Source: an uncultured Clostridia bacterium (GTDB lineage Bacteria > Bacillota > Clostridia > Christensenellales > UBA1242). Taken from it: 44,041 bases of DNA. The stretch lies in NCBI GenBank assembly GCA_947054085.1, contig CAMRVD010000004.1, forward strand, positions 1-44,041. Direction: 5' to 3'. A program made the translations under genes and the position numbers. The notes below the pieces were generated by a model. It was not told the DNA's origin, did no database searches, and saw only the letters and a program-made list of their open reading frames with translations. Shown here in pieces: positions 8,960-19,858 of this stretch; position 1 is the stretch's first letter, and each line of letters opens with the position of its first letter.

Positions 8960-9957
8960 TATTTACCTTCTTTTATCGCCTGTTTAATTTTGTCTTCTAC
9001 TTCGGCATAAAATTGTGGATTGTTTTCTATATAAGCCTTGGTGTTTTCCTTGCCCTGACCTATTTTTTCGCCGTTATAGCTAAACCACGCACCGCTTTTT
9101 TGAATTATATCTTTTTCTACTGCCATATCTAGCACACAACCAGCTTTAGATATTCCTTGACCAAACACAATGTCAAATTCTGCAACTTTAAAAGGAGGAG
9201 CCATTTTATTTTTGACGACCTTAACTTTTGTTCTAGCACCTACGCTATCTGTTCCGTCTTTTAATACTTCGCCTTTACGAACATCTAAACGAATGCTCGA
9301 ATAAAATTTAAGCGCCTTTCCGCCAGGAGTAGTTTCGGGGTTACCAAACATTACGCCCACTTTTTCGCGTAGTTGGTTTATAAATACAACGCAAGTTTTG
9401 GTTTTGTTTGTAATGCCTGCAAGTTTTCTAAGTGCTTGGCTCATAAGCCTTGCTTGAAGGCCTACATGGCTATCTCCCATTTCTCCATCTATTTCTGCCT
9501 TTGGGGTAAGAGCCGCAACCGAATCGATTACAACAATATCTACCGAACCACTTCTAACTAGGCTTTCGGCAATCTCTAGGCCTTGCTCGCCAGTATCTGG
9601 CTGCGAAACATAAAGGTTTTTTATATCTACCCCAAGACGTGCTGCATAAACAGGGTCTAGTGCATGCTCGGCATCAATAAATGCTGCAGTGCCGCCAAGT
9701 TTTTGAGCTTCTGCAATAATGTGCAAAGATACAGTTGTTTTACCAGAAGATTCCGGTCCATAAATTTCGATAATTCTACCACGAGGAAGACCACCTATAC
9801 CTAGTGCCATATCAAGAGGAAGACAGCCCGTAGGAATAACGTCTACCGATTGAGCAGAAACATCTCCCAATTTCATTATACTGCCCTTTCCAAAAGCTTT
9901 TTCTATTTGAGCAATAGCTTGCTCTAAATTTTTTTCCTTATCCGAAATAGTTGCCAT
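8959..9957 (-). CDS. recA: Recombinase RecA
   Basis: 332 aa; [16 protein letters not shown] Walker [38 protein letters not shown]. Confidence 0.99.
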   Translation of the reverse strand: MATISDKEKNLEQAIAQIEKAFGKGSIMKLGDVSAQSVDVIPTGCLPLDMALGIGGLPRGRIIEIYGPESSGKTTVSLHIIAEAQKLGGTAAFIDAEHALDPVYAARLGVDIKNLYVSQPDTGEQGLEIAESLVRSGSVDIVVIDSVAALTPKAEIDGEMGDSHVGLQARLMSQALRKLAGITNKTKTCVVFINQLREKVGVMFGNPETTPGGKALKFYSSIRLDVRKGEVLKDGTDSVGARTKVKVVKNKMAPPFKVAEFDIVFGQGISKAGCVLDMAVEKDIIQKSGAWFSYNGEKIGQGKENTKAYIENNPQFYAEVEDKIKQAIKEGK

Positions 9958-10059
9958 AAAATTTTTCCTTTAAACTAATATATTCTTATTATAAAACAAA
10001 GTTTCGACAAAATCAAGTTAAATATAAATTTTTAAAAAACTTTAGTTTATTTGCTTAGA

Positions 10060-10665
10060 TTATTTACTTTCTGTACTATTTGATAGTGCCTTTATTGCAT
10101 TGATAATGTAATTGATGCAGGAAACCACACAAAGAACAACGCCTACAATCATAATAGATAATCCTACTAATCTAACGTACTCTGTCCAATCAGCAGATAA
10201 GCAATTATACAATCCAACATAAAGCATTAGCACCATGCTACCAATATCTAAAAAGAATGATTTAATCTTTCCAAAAATATCAGCAGCAATAACAACATTA
10301 TTATTAGATGCAACCATTCTAACTCCGCTAATTAAAATATCCCTAAGAACAACAATTAAAACAAGAATAATTGCAACCCAGTTTAATGTAGTTGGGTATG
10401 CTAGCAGCACTAATATTATTGCAGTTGTTGTTATAAATTTGTCTGCAATTTGATCCATAAATTTACCAAAATCGGTAATTAGATTGTACTTTCTTGCTAT
10501 GTAGCCGTCTAAAAAGTCGGTAAAACAAGCCAGTGCATATACACCAAGTGCACAAAAATAACCAATTCCGTAAGGAATGTTAATTAAAAATAATGCAATA
10601 ACAATAGGTGTACAAATTATTCTTACAAGTGTCAGTGCATTTGGCACATTTAATTTAAATTTCAT
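10060..10665 (-). CDS. pgsA: CDP-diacylglycerol--glycerol-3-phosphate 3-phosphatidyltransferase
   Basis: CDP-alcohol phosphotransferase motif DGYIARKYNLITDFGKFMDQIADK; synteny rimO-pgsA-recA. Confidence 0.95.
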   Translation of the reverse strand: MKFKLNVPNALTLVRIICTPIVIALFLINIPYGIGYFCALGVYALACFTDFLDGYIARKYNLITDFGKFMDQIADKFITTTAIILVLLAYPTTLNWVAIILVLIVVLRDILISGVRMVASNNNVVIAADIFGKIKSFFLDIGSMVLMLYVGLYNCLSADWTEYVRLVGLSIMIVGVVLCVVSCINYIINAIKALSNSTESK

Positions 10666-10687
10666 AATGTTTTCTCCTTAATTTTAA

Positions 10688-12034
10688 TTAGTCGATATTT
10701 TCGCCCACTAAATCGTAGCCTTTAATCTTTTTAATCTTGATATTATACATATTACCTACATCTACCATACTGTCCGATATAAAGTAGCAAATTGTATCAA
10801 TTTCTGGGCTTTGAAACTCGGTTCTGCCAAAAAATTTACCTTTACTATAATCTATACCCTCGTAGCAGACTTTTAAAGTCTTGCCAATATATTTTTTATT
10901 ATTTTCTGTCACTATCTTTTTTTGAAGTTTAACAAGTTTTACTAAGCGTTTTTGTTTAACTTTTTCGGGTACTTGGTCTGGCATATTAGCAGATGGTGTA
11001 CCGTCCTCTTTGCTATAAGCAAAAAATCCTACGTGGGCAAGTTTATATTTTTTAATAAACTCGTAAAGTTCGTTAAAGTCTTGTTCGGTTTCGCCGGGGA
11101 AGCCTACCATAAAAGTTGTACGGATTGCTACAAAATCTTTTTGACTTTGTATGTATTCTACAAGTTCTTCAATGTCTTTTTTAGTAGATTTACGGTTCAT
11201 TCGTTTTAAAACATTGTCCGAAATATGCTGAAGCGGAATATCTATATAATTGCAAAGTTTAGGATTTGTTTGCATTTCGGCAATTAAATCTCTAGTAATT
11301 AATTCTGGATAACAATATAGTAGTCTTATCCATTGCAAATTTTTTATGGCAGATAATTTTTTAATAAGCTCCAGTAGCTTTGGCTCGCCATAAAGGTCAG
11401 TCCCGTATCTTGTAACATCCTGAGCTATTAATATAATTTCTCTAGCACCACCTTTTACAAGATCGGTAGCTTCGTTAATTAAAACATCTAAATCCCTGCT
11501 GCGATATTTTCCTCTAATAGAAGGAATTGTGCAAAATGTACAATAGTTATCACAACCATCAGCAATTTTTAAGTAAGCATAGTGCATTGGAGTGGTTATC
11601 ATACGTTCCTTTACATAAGGAATAGTTTCCATGCTACCGGTTTTAACAATCTTTGTTTGTAAGTTATTAAAGCTATCTTCTAAATGTTTTGCTATGTATG
11701 GATATTGATCAATACCCAAAAAGATATCTACTTCTGGCAAATCTTTTTGCATTTCTTTAAGCCAACGCTGAGGCATACAACCTGTTACAACCAATCTTTT
11801 GCAAGTACCCATTTTTTTATAGTCTATCATTTCCACAATAGTATCCATAGACTCCTTACGAGCACTACTAATAAAGCCACAAGTGTTTACAATAATAATG
11901 TCTGCTTTGCTTGGATCACTAGTAAATCCATAGCCTGCTTGTTTTAAAAATGTAAGCATAAGTTCTGTGTCTACACGATTTTTATCACACCCAAGCGAAA
12001 TTATTCCTACTAGCATTTTTTCGTTAGATTTCAT
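10688..12034 (-). CDS. rimO: Ribosomal protein S12 methylthiotransferase
   Basis: 448 aa; IISLGCDKNRVDTE, radical-SAM CDNYCTFCTIPSIRGKYRSR, TRAM domain. Confidence 0.97.
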   Translation of the reverse strand: MKSNEKMLVGIISLGCDKNRVDTELMLTFLKQAGYGFTSDPSKADIIIVNTCGFISSARKESMDTIVEMIDYKKMGTCKRLVVTGCMPQRWLKEMQKDLPEVDIFLGIDQYPYIAKHLEDSFNNLQTKIVKTGSMETIPYVKERMITTPMHYAYLKIADGCDNYCTFCTIPSIRGKYRSRDLDVLINEATDLVKGGAREIILIAQDVTRYGTDLYGEPKLLELIKKLSAIKNLQWIRLLYCYPELITRDLIAEMQTNPKLCNYIDIPLQHISDNVLKRMNRKSTKKDIEELVEYIQSQKDFVAIRTTFMVGFPGETEQDFNELYEFIKKYKLAHVGFFAYSKEDGTPSANMPDQVPEKVKQKRLVKLVKLQKKIVTENNKKYIGKTLKVCYEGIDYSKGKFFGRTEFQSPEIDTICYFISDSMVDVGNMYNIKIKKIKGYDLVGENID

Positions 12035-12145
12035 AATATCTCCTAATTTTTATTAAAGCTATACAGCTTTTGCGTTTTTTTACTGTATTGAATAAAATTA
12101 TAGTGCAATTATATTAAATTTACCACAATTTTATATGTCCAAATA

Positions 12146-15076
12146 TTAAAATTCACTATCGTCATCTGGTCCAAACATTTCTTCGTATTGTTCGTCGGTA
12201 ATAATAAAATCTCGAGGCTTGCTGCCAATACTAGGACCTACCCAACCAAAATCGCTCATTTGATCAACAATACGAGCGGCACGGTTAAAGCCTATTCTAA
12301 ATTTGCGTTGCAGCATACTAACCGAAACCTTACCCGTTGCTTTGGCAAATTTAACAGCCAATTTCATGTAATCGTCCATGTCATCGCCATTATCAAACGA
12401 ACCGGCATCAGAGGTTTCGGATTCTTCCTGTTTTGATGCATAAACTTGTTTCATTACATCTTCGTCGTAAGTAGATTCGTTATTTTCTTTTACATATTTA
12501 ATAGCATTTCGGATTTCGTCGTTATCGCAAAATGCAGCTTGAAGCCTTATTTTTATATTCATATCTTGTGGAGCAAATAGCATATCACCTTTACCAAGAA
12601 GGTTTTCTGCACCACCTTCGTCCAGTACAGTTTTGCTGTCGGCAAAACTAGCAAGTGCAAACGCTACACGTGTTGGCATGTTGTTTTTTATAGTACCAGT
12701 AACAACATCTACAGACGGACGCTGAGTAGCCACAACCATATGAATACCCGCTGCTCGTCCAAGCTGAGTAATACGCTGAATACCTGCTTCAAAATCCTTT
12801 TTAAGAGCACCACCCATAAGTTCTGCAAGTTCATCTACTACAATTATAAGGTACGGCATTTTAGTTACAGTTCCATTAACTACATCGGATTGCTTATTAT
12901 ACTGCTCTATATTTTGACATTCGCTTTCTTGTAGTTTTTTGTATCGGTCGTCCATTTCTTGAACACACCATTTAATACTATTAAGTGCTTTGTCATGCTC
13001 GCTAACTACATTTGGAAGCATTAGATGAGGCAAATTATTATACATGCTAAATTCTACACGCTTTGGGTCTATCATAATAAACCTAACGTCGTCTGGGGAA
13101 TATTTGTACAAAATACTCATCATCAAACTGTGTATAAATATGGATTTACCACTACCAGACGAACCTGCAACAAGTAAATGTATCATTTTTGGTAAACTTT
13201 TTATAATAACTTTACCATTAATGTCTTTACCAATAGCAATAGGAAGTGGATCTTTGCAGTTTGTAAATTCTGGACTTTCCAGTAGTTCACGCATACCAAC
13301 AGTACTTGGTACATCGTTTTCTAACTCTATACCAAACGCTTTTTTACCGGGTATCGGTGCTTCGATTCGTATTTTGCTACGGGCTTCTATCGCCATAGAA
13401 ATATCAGTTTCGATATTTAACACTCTGCTAACCGATACGCCGTCAGGAAGTGTAAGTTCGTATCGAGTAACTTTAGGCCCTCGAACAATGTTAATAACTT
13501 TAGCACCAATTCTAAAGTCCTCCATAACCTTTTCTAACGCTTCGGTTTTACGTTTATATTCTTCGCTATAATCTGCATTTTTCTCCTCGTAAATTCTAAA
13601 CATACTAAGAGGAATACTGTTGTATCTTACAGATTTAAATCCCATTTGCTTGCCTACTGGTGCACTTGGTTTATTGGCTTTTGTGTTGCCAAAATCTAAT
13701 TTTGTAGCTTTAGCTTGATCTTCTAAATTTTCGCCAAGCTTACTAGCACTCAAACTATGGTTCTGGGCAGAAAGCCTATTATTTAATCCATTAAATCCAG
13801 TTCTTTCGCTCACCAAGGGTTCTCTTTCGGTTCTGCCGTTAAATCTATTTAGCCTACTATCTGCAACCTCGCTTATTCTTTCTGCTTGATAATTAGTATC
13901 GCTCGAAGCTGTGTTAATAATATCAATATTTTCATTTCGGGCTAACCTGTTAGTTATTTCTCTAGGATTAATATCAACAGGAGCGTTGTTAGAAATATCG
14001 TCTATTATATCGCTGTTAGTATTATTATAATTTTGATTAAACCCACGCATAGAATCTTCAAAAACTGGACGAGTTGGAAAATTACGTTTATATGCTTCGC
14101 TTAGGTCGTTTTGACCAACTTCACCACCACCGTACAAGTCTGATATTGGGTTTTCAATTGTATTATGTTCTTCACGATAATTTTTAACCCATTGATCACG
14201 TTCCTTATCGTTAGGAAGCGCAATATCTGGTAATTCTCTACTACCAAATAAAATATCCCTAGCAGATTTATCAGCTTTGGCTTCATCTGCTATATAACTA
14301 TCGAAATTTGGCTTAAAAAGCCTGTTTTTTGCTTTTTCTTGTTCGCTAATTGTTGAAGTATTGCTAGTAACGTTAGAACTTGATTGATCTTGATTAGACA
14401 ATTCTTTATTAGCATTTATGTCTTTTAAATTAATAGACTCAACTTGGTTTTGATCATCTTGTACAGCAAATTTATAGCTTTGGATAATATTTTCTGTATT
14501 ATCCACCACATTAGCATAATTATTAGCATTAAACGAACGATTATCTTTAACAGATATATTTTTATTTTTTTTGTTGTTTTTATAAACTATGCTATCTAGT
14601 ACAATGCCTACAAATATAGATAGTGCAATAATAGTTACAGAATAAACACCAATTAAACCTAATAAAGTTTTTACAAGATAAACAAAAATACCAACAAATG
14701 CACCGCCAATAGAAACACCATTTGTCATATTAAAGCAATTGTTCAAATATAAACCATAGTCGCTAAATCCTTCGCACATAGCAAGCGAACTAGTAGACAC
14801 CATAATGTGCAGAAGCATTATAAAAAAGATAACTGCTAAACTTAAATAAACAGTAAATTTTTTGTTATAGTTATATTTTAAACCTAGTACATTTGCTAGC
14901 CCAAATAAACTTAAAATTATAAGATACGCATACCATGCTAGTCCAAAAGTACCCAAAAAAAAGTTTGTAATAACAAAGTTTGGTATAATCGAAAATATAA
15001 ACAAAACAAAGGCAAGCCCAATAAGGCTGTAGCCAATTGCTTTGTTTTTACTTGTATTTATAGATTTATTAGCCAA
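12146..15076 (-). CDS. ftsK: DNA translocase FtsK/SpoIIIE
   Basis: 976 aa; N-terminal TMs, HLLVAGSSGSGKS Walker A, LIIVVDELAELM Walker B, C-terminal gamma winged helix. Confidence 0.96.
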   Translation of the reverse strand: MANKSINTSKNKAIGYSLIGLAFVLFIFSIIPNFVITNFFLGTFGLAWYAYLIILSLFGLANVLGLKYNYNKKFTVYLSLAVIFFIMLLHIMVSTSSLAMCEGFSDYGLYLNNCFNMTNGVSIGGAFVGIFVYLVKTLLGLIGVYSVTIIALSIFVGIVLDSIVYKNNKKNKNISVKDNRSFNANNYANVVDNTENIIQSYKFAVQDDQNQVESINLKDINANKELSNQDQSSSNVTSNTSTISEQEKAKNRLFKPNFDSYIADEAKADKSARDILFGSRELPDIALPNDKERDQWVKNYREEHNTIENPISDLYGGGEVGQNDLSEAYKRNFPTRPVFEDSMRGFNQNYNNTNSDIIDDISNNAPVDINPREITNRLARNENIDIINTASSDTNYQAERISEVADSRLNRFNGRTEREPLVSERTGFNGLNNRLSAQNHSLSASKLGENLEDQAKATKLDFGNTKANKPSAPVGKQMGFKSVRYNSIPLSMFRIYEEKNADYSEEYKRKTEALEKVMEDFRIGAKVINIVRGPKVTRYELTLPDGVSVSRVLNIETDISMAIEARSKIRIEAPIPGKKAFGIELENDVPSTVGMRELLESPEFTNCKDPLPIAIGKDINGKVIIKSLPKMIHLLVAGSSGSGKSIFIHSLMMSILYKYSPDDVRFIMIDPKRVEFSMYNNLPHLMLPNVVSEHDKALNSIKWCVQEMDDRYKKLQESECQNIEQYNKQSDVVNGTVTKMPYLIIVVDELAELMGGALKKDFEAGIQRITQLGRAAGIHMVVATQRPSVDVVTGTIKNNMPTRVAFALASFADSKTVLDEGGAENLLGKGDMLFAPQDMNIKIRLQAAFCDNDEIRNAIKYVKENNESTYDEDVMKQVYASKQEESETSDAGSFDNGDDMDDYMKLAVKFAKATGKVSVSMLQRKFRIGFNRAARIVDQMSDFGWVGPSIGSKPRDFIITDEQYEEMFGPDDDSEF

Positions 15077-15097
15077 AATTTTACCCTCTTGTTAGTC

Positions 15098-16357
15098 CTA
15101 AATATTAGAAAGATCACTAAAAGTAATATTAATTGGATGACCTAAATAGCTAACAAACATTTTACTAAGTATAAAAGTTTCAGCAATATATTTATTTGCA
15201 TCTTTAACGGTTAACATTTCTATTTTTAACTTTTCGGTGTTTTCGTTAAATGAGCGTTTTAATACCGAAACTTCTTTTGCATTTATTAACGACAACTCTA
15301 AACATTCGTCGCAAGAAAGCATAAAGTTGGTTATAAAAATATTTTTTTCTAGCTCAAATTCTTGCTCGCTTATAGAATCTTCTATATTTAAATTTTTAAG
15401 AACTTTTACAAAGTTTTTTAAATGATTTTCTGCGTTTTCGTAGTCTACAACTATATCAAATTCTAGTTTGCCATTATTAGCAAAAGTAGTATTTTCTATT
15501 GTAAGCGAATTATAATAGTCGCTAGTAAGCCTTAGGGCCTTGTAAAGTTTCTTTTCTAAAATAGGCTTTATAATCTCTGGTAAATATTTTTTAGCATTTT
15601 TATAACCATAAGTAGGAAATGCAATTCTAATTCTACTTTGGTTAAGCCTTTTATTGCGAGTTCTAAGGTCGCCTACAAAGTCCTCTACTTCCGAAACATA
15701 TTTAATCTTTTTGTAATCAGCATTTTCTGGTAAGCGATTTGCAAAAAATTCCTCCGCATAGTCGTTAAACTCTTCGCCATCAATGTCACCAGTAGCAGAG
15801 ATCACTGTGTTCTTTGGAGTAACTAGTGTTGTAAAAAACTCTTTAGCAGTGTCAGCATTAAATCTCTCTACAGTTAATGTTGTTCCAAATTTAGGGTTAG
15901 CAAGTCCTGTTCTGTAGTATAATGCTTGGTTGGTGCTTTTTTCTAGCGAATACGCGTGATTTTCGGCTAAGCGATCTATGTCTGCAAGTAGCCCAAGTTT
16001 AATCCTCTCACCGGTGGCAGCATCAAAGTTACTATCAAAAACAATTTCCGATAGCAGTTCCATAGCCCACTCTAATGTTTCGTTAGGAAAAATTGCAGAA
16101 ATAACAATACTCTCTCGGTTTGCCTCAGCATTTAAAATTATACCATTAAGCTTAGCGTAATTAAGAAGTGCTTCGCGGGTTGGATAATTCTTAGTACCAC
16201 AAAGTAATAATCTAGAAATATATTCCGATAAGCCACTTTGGTTAGATTTTTCGCTTTGACATCCTCCGGTTATATGCACAACAACACTACAAATTTTAGA
16301 ATCTGCTTTTTCGGTGCAAATAGCTCGTAGTCCGTTATCAAAAGTTTTAATTGCCAT
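15098..16357 (-). CDS. M16-family (insulinase-like) peptidase homologue, probably non-catalytic
   Basis: 419 aa; M16 fold signatures and location next to ylxY/pnp; the HxxEH position reads GLSEYISRLLLCGT. Confidence 0.85.
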   Translation of the reverse strand: MAIKTFDNGLRAICTEKADSKICSVVVHITGGCQSEKSNQSGLSEYISRLLLCGTKNYPTREALLNYAKLNGIILNAEANRESIVISAIFPNETLEWAMELLSEIVFDSNFDAATGERIKLGLLADIDRLAENHAYSLEKSTNQALYYRTGLANPKFGTTLTVERFNADTAKEFFTTLVTPKNTVISATGDIDGEEFNDYAEEFFANRLPENADYKKIKYVSEVEDFVGDLRTRNKRLNQSRIRIAFPTYGYKNAKKYLPEIIKPILEKKLYKALRLTSDYYNSLTIENTTFANNGKLEFDIVVDYENAENHLKNFVKVLKNLNIEDSISEQEFELEKNIFITNFMLSCDECLELSLINAKEVSVLKRSFNENTEKLKIEMLTVKDANKYIAETFILSKMFVSYLGHPINITFSDLSNI

Positions 16358-16396
16358 AATAGTTCCTCTTATAGTGTTTTTTATAAATCTATTTTA

Positions 16397-16427
16397 CCAA
16401 AAAAAATCTGCTATGGCTAGCAGATTT
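16397..16427 (-). terminator. Intrinsic terminator after the deacetylase-like gene
   Basis: Minus strand AAATCTGCTA-gcca-TAGCAGATTTTTTTT. Confidence 0.85.
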
Positions 16428-16574
16428 GCAAATTATTTATTATTCTTTATAGCTTTTTTACATTTTGGCGAGATTACTTTAATTATTCTAATGCAACATA
16501 ATTAAGAACCAAATTTTAAAGCTAATAGACTTATAAAAACAAAAATATCTTTTTAATAGACAATTATTAATGTA

Positions 16575-17291
16575 TTACAAACTTTCGGCAATGGTATCGG
16601 ACACAGTTGTGCATTGTAGCCCTTTGCTTTTTGCATTATCTATAATATTTGGAAGTGCTTCCAAAGTTTTTTCCTTAGGGTGCATAAGTATAAGATCACC
16701 CCCTGCCATGTTTTTGGTTGCTCTATCAAATATAATACTTGCGTTTTGATCCCGCCAATCTATAGTGTCACGCGTCCACATAATGGTTGTATAATTTAGA
16801 CTTTCCGCCGCCTGAACAGTCGCTTTGTTGTAACTGCCTCCGGGTGGTGCAAAAAGCGTAATGTCGTAGCCTATGGCGTCCTTAACTAGCTTATGTGTCT
16901 TTTGCATTTCGGTTAAGTTTTGCTCTAAGCTTAGTTTGCCGTGCTCTTTGTGATTATACCCATGGCTTGCAATTTCGTGTCCATTTTGGTAAATCTTTTT
17001 TAGAAGCTCCGGGTTGTCCCTTACCCAAGTTCCGCCCACAAAAAAAGTACACTTAACTTGCTTTTCTTCTAACACTTTTAGTATTGGCTCTATGTATTCG
17101 CTGCCCCAATACACATTAATCATAAGGCTAACTTTATTGCTTTTTGTGTTTCCTGCATACACGCAACCATTAATAACATTGTTACTAGCAGTTATAGCTG
17201 GCGAATATACACTTAGCACCACCACGCAAGCAATAATACCCAATATTACCAAATTACAACATAAACTTACAATTTTTTCGCTCTTTTTCAT
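16575..17291 (-). CDS. ylxY: Polysaccharide deacetylase family protein, YlxY-like
   Basis: NodB-fold motifs CTFFVGGTWV, ASHGYNHKEHG, LFAPPGGSYN; located between pnp and the M16 gene as in B. subtilis; MT1 reads INVYWG. Confidence 0.82.
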   Translation of the reverse strand: MKKSEKIVSLCCNLVILGIIACVVVLSVYSPAITASNNVINGCVYAGNTKSNKVSLMINVYWGSEYIEPILKVLEEKQVKCTFFVGGTWVRDNPELLKKIYQNGHEIASHGYNHKEHGKLSLEQNLTEMQKTHKLVKDAIGYDITLFAPPGGSYNKATVQAAESLNYTTIMWTRDTIDWRDQNASIIFDRATKNMAGGDLILMHPKEKTLEALPNIIDNAKSKGLQCTTVSDTIAESL

Positions 17292-17410
17292 GGTATATTG
17301 TATGATGCCCGCTTTAAAAAGATGCCTTAAATTTGTTTTTCATATAAACTATGACTTAAAATATTAAAATTAATATTTTTAAACTAATCTGAGTTTTTTT
17401 ATATATAAGA

Positions 17411-17434
17411 AAAATAGAGGTTGCCCTCTATTTT
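17411..17434 (-). terminator. Intrinsic terminator after pnp
   Basis: AAAATAGAGG-ttgc-CCTCTATTTT, with a T-rich minus-strand 3' side. Confidence 0.85.
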
Positions 17435-17444
17435 AAAATATAAA

Positions 17445-19529
17445 TTACAACTTTTTAATAAGTTTAAGATCTACTCTTCCTTTTTCGTCAATTTTAATAA
17501 CTTCTACTTCTACTTTATCACCAATGTTTACAACATCTTCTACACGGTCTACGCGTTTAGACGATAACTTAGAGATATGTACCATGCCGTCGCAAGTGCT
17601 GGTAAGTTCTACAAATGCACCAAATTGCATAATGCGTACAACTGTACCGGTGTATCTTTCGCCTAGTTCTGGCTCAAAGGTTAAGTCTAGTATAATTTGT
17701 TTAGCTTGTTCACATTTTTCTATGTCAGTAGATGCTATCATAACCTTGCCGTCGTCTTCTATATCTATTTTAACGCCGGTTTTTTCTATAATTTTGTTTA
17801 TGGTTTTTCCGCCAGAGCCAATAACTTCGCCAATTTTGGTTGGGTCTATCATAAAGCTAATAATCTTAGGCGCAAACTTGCTTAAGTGGTCGCGGCTTTG
17901 AGGGATGGTTGCAAGCATTTTGTCCATAATAAACAATCTGCCTTTGCGGGCTTGTTCTAGCGCCGTTGTTAATATTTGCTTGTCTATGCCCTTAATTTTT
18001 ATATCCATTTGAATAGCAGTAATACCGTCTTTTGTACCAGTAACTTTAAAGTCCATGTCGCCCAAAAAGTCCTCGATGCCCTGAATATCGGTAAGTACTG
18101 CAACTTTGCCGCTTTCTTCGTCTTTAATAAGACCCATTGCAACACCAGCAACTGGCGCTTTAATAGGTACACCTGCGTCCATTAAGCTAAGAGTGCTTGC
18201 ACATGTACTAGCCATAGACGACGAACCGTTACTTGCAAGAACTTCGCTAACAAGCCTTAAAGCATAAGGGAATTCTTCTTCTGATGGAATAACTGGTTCT
18301 AGAGCGCGTTCTGCTAAGGCACCATGACCAATTTCGCGTCTGCCTGGAGATTTTAGTCCCCTAGCTTCGCCAGTAGCGTATGCAGGCATGTTGTAGTGAT
18401 GAATATATCTTTTATATTCTTCGCCGTCTAGGCCGTCTAATTTTTGAACTTCTGCAATAGTGCCAAGAGTTAATGCGTTCATAACTTGAGTTTGTCCACG
18501 GGTAAACACGCTAGATCCATGAACTCTTGGAAGCATGCCAACCTCGCACCAAATTGGGCGGATTTCGTCAGTCTTACGTCCGTCTGGGCGAATACCTTTG
18601 TTTAAAATTTGAGCTCTTACTTTTTCTTTTTTCATTTTGTAGATAGTGTCTGATATTTCGCGTTCTCTGCCTTCAAACTCTTCGGCAAAATGCTCTAGGG
18701 TTTCGGCTTCTACAGCATCTACATTTTCGGTACGTACAATGCGGTTTTTGGTAACAGTTAACGCTTCGTCTAGTTTTTTGTCTGCAAATTTTCTAACAGC
18801 GGCTTCTACATCCTCGCCAACATGATATAACTCTATCTCTACTTTTTGTTTACCAACTTCGGCTTTGATTTTTTCTATAAAAGCTACAATCTTTTTAATC
18901 CAGTCGTGAGCAAACATAATGGCGTCTAGCATGTCTTCTTCGGTAACTACATTTGCGCCCGCTTCTACCATCATAATGGCATCTTTTGTGCCACTAACAG
19001 TTACATGCATGGTAGATTTTTCGCATTCTTCCATAGTAGGGTTAATAACATACTTTCCATCTACTTTGCCAACAACAACACTTCCCGTTGGTCCTGCAAA
19101 AGGAATGTCCGATATGCTTAAAGCAACAGAACTACCTATCATTGCAAGAGGTTCTGGGGCAAAATCAGGGTCTACACTTAGTGCGGTTGCACAAACGGTA
19201 ACATCGTTAAAAAATCCTTTAGGAAACAGTGGGCGTATTGGCCTATCTATTAGTCTGCTGGTTAAAATAGCTTTATCGCTTGCTCTGCCTTCACGCTTTT
19301 TAAAACCACCAGGGATTTTACCAACCGAATACATTTTTTCCTCAAAGTCTACAGTAAGAGGGAAAAAGTCCTGACCTTCCTTTGGCTCTTTACTCATAAC
19401 AGTGTTCACCATAATCATGGTGTCGCCACTTTTTACTATGCAGCTGCCATTGGTAAACTCGGCATACTTGCCAACTCTAACTTCTAGTTCTTTGCCGGCA
19501 AGATCCATTTTATAAATTTTTTCTTCCAT
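17445..19529 (-). CDS. pnp: Polyribonucleotide nucleotidyltransferase
   Basis: 694 aa; two RNase PH domains, KH (KIGEVIGSGGKTINKIIEKTG) and S1 (GTVVRIMQFGAFVEL) domains. Confidence 0.99.
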   Translation of the reverse strand: MEEKIYKMDLAGKELEVRVGKYAEFTNGSCIVKSGDTMIMVNTVMSKEPKEGQDFFPLTVDFEEKMYSVGKIPGGFKKREGRASDKAILTSRLIDRPIRPLFPKGFFNDVTVCATALSVDPDFAPEPLAMIGSSVALSISDIPFAGPTGSVVVGKVDGKYVINPTMEECEKSTMHVTVSGTKDAIMMVEAGANVVTEEDMLDAIMFAHDWIKKIVAFIEKIKAEVGKQKVEIELYHVGEDVEAAVRKFADKKLDEALTVTKNRIVRTENVDAVEAETLEHFAEEFEGREREISDTIYKMKKEKVRAQILNKGIRPDGRKTDEIRPIWCEVGMLPRVHGSSVFTRGQTQVMNALTLGTIAEVQKLDGLDGEEYKRYIHHYNMPAYATGEARGLKSPGRREIGHGALAERALEPVIPSEEEFPYALRLVSEVLASNGSSSMASTCASTLSLMDAGVPIKAPVAGVAMGLIKDEESGKVAVLTDIQGIEDFLGDMDFKVTGTKDGITAIQMDIKIKGIDKQILTTALEQARKGRLFIMDKMLATIPQSRDHLSKFAPKIISFMIDPTKIGEVIGSGGKTINKIIEKTGVKIDIEDDGKVMIASTDIEKCEQAKQIILDLTFEPELGERYTGTVVRIMQFGAFVELTSTCDGMVHISKLSSKRVDRVEDVVNIGDKVEVEVIKIDEKGRVDLKLIKKL

Positions 19530-19550
19530 TAATATTCTCCTTAATTTTAA

Positions 19551-19584
19551 AAAAGAGGACAGAAAAAAATTTGTCCGCCCTCCT
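19551..19584 (-). terminator. Terminator or processing hairpin between rpsO and pnp
   Basis: Minus strand GAGGGCGGACA...TGTCCTCTTTTTT. Confidence 0.6.
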
Positions 19585-19594
19585 TTATATTTAA

Positions 19595-19858
19595 TTATTT
19601 TCTGATGCCTAATTTTTCGATTAGAGCTCTGTAGCCTTCTAGGTTGGTATCTTTTAGATATTTTAGTAGGCCTTTTCTTTTACCAACAAGCTTCATAAGT
19701 CCGCGACGCGAGTGATTGTCTTGCTTGTTAGATTTAAGATGTTCTGTTAAGTGATTAATGCGTTCGGTTAGTAGTGCAATTTGAACTTCTGGAGAACCAG
19801 TGTCCTTTTCTGCTCTAGCGTACTCGGCAATAATCTCTGCCTTTTTAACTTTATCCAT
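19595..19858 (-). CDS. rpsO: 30S ribosomal protein S15
   Basis: [26 protein letters not shown]...; GGAGG ends 5 nt before the ATG at 19858, so this start is preferred over the longer 19885 ORF start. Confidence 0.96.
   Translation of the reverse strand: MDKVKKAEIIAEYARAEKDTGSPEVQIALLTERINHLTEHLKSNKQDNHSRRGLMKLVGKRKGLLKYLKDTNLEGYRALIEKLGIRK

Noticed and set aside
13044-13571. 175-aa plus-strand ORF
   Set aside because: Antisense to the conserved FtsK motor domain; no independent family signal.
18919-19374. 151-aa plus-strand ORF
   Set aside because: Antisense shadow of pnp.
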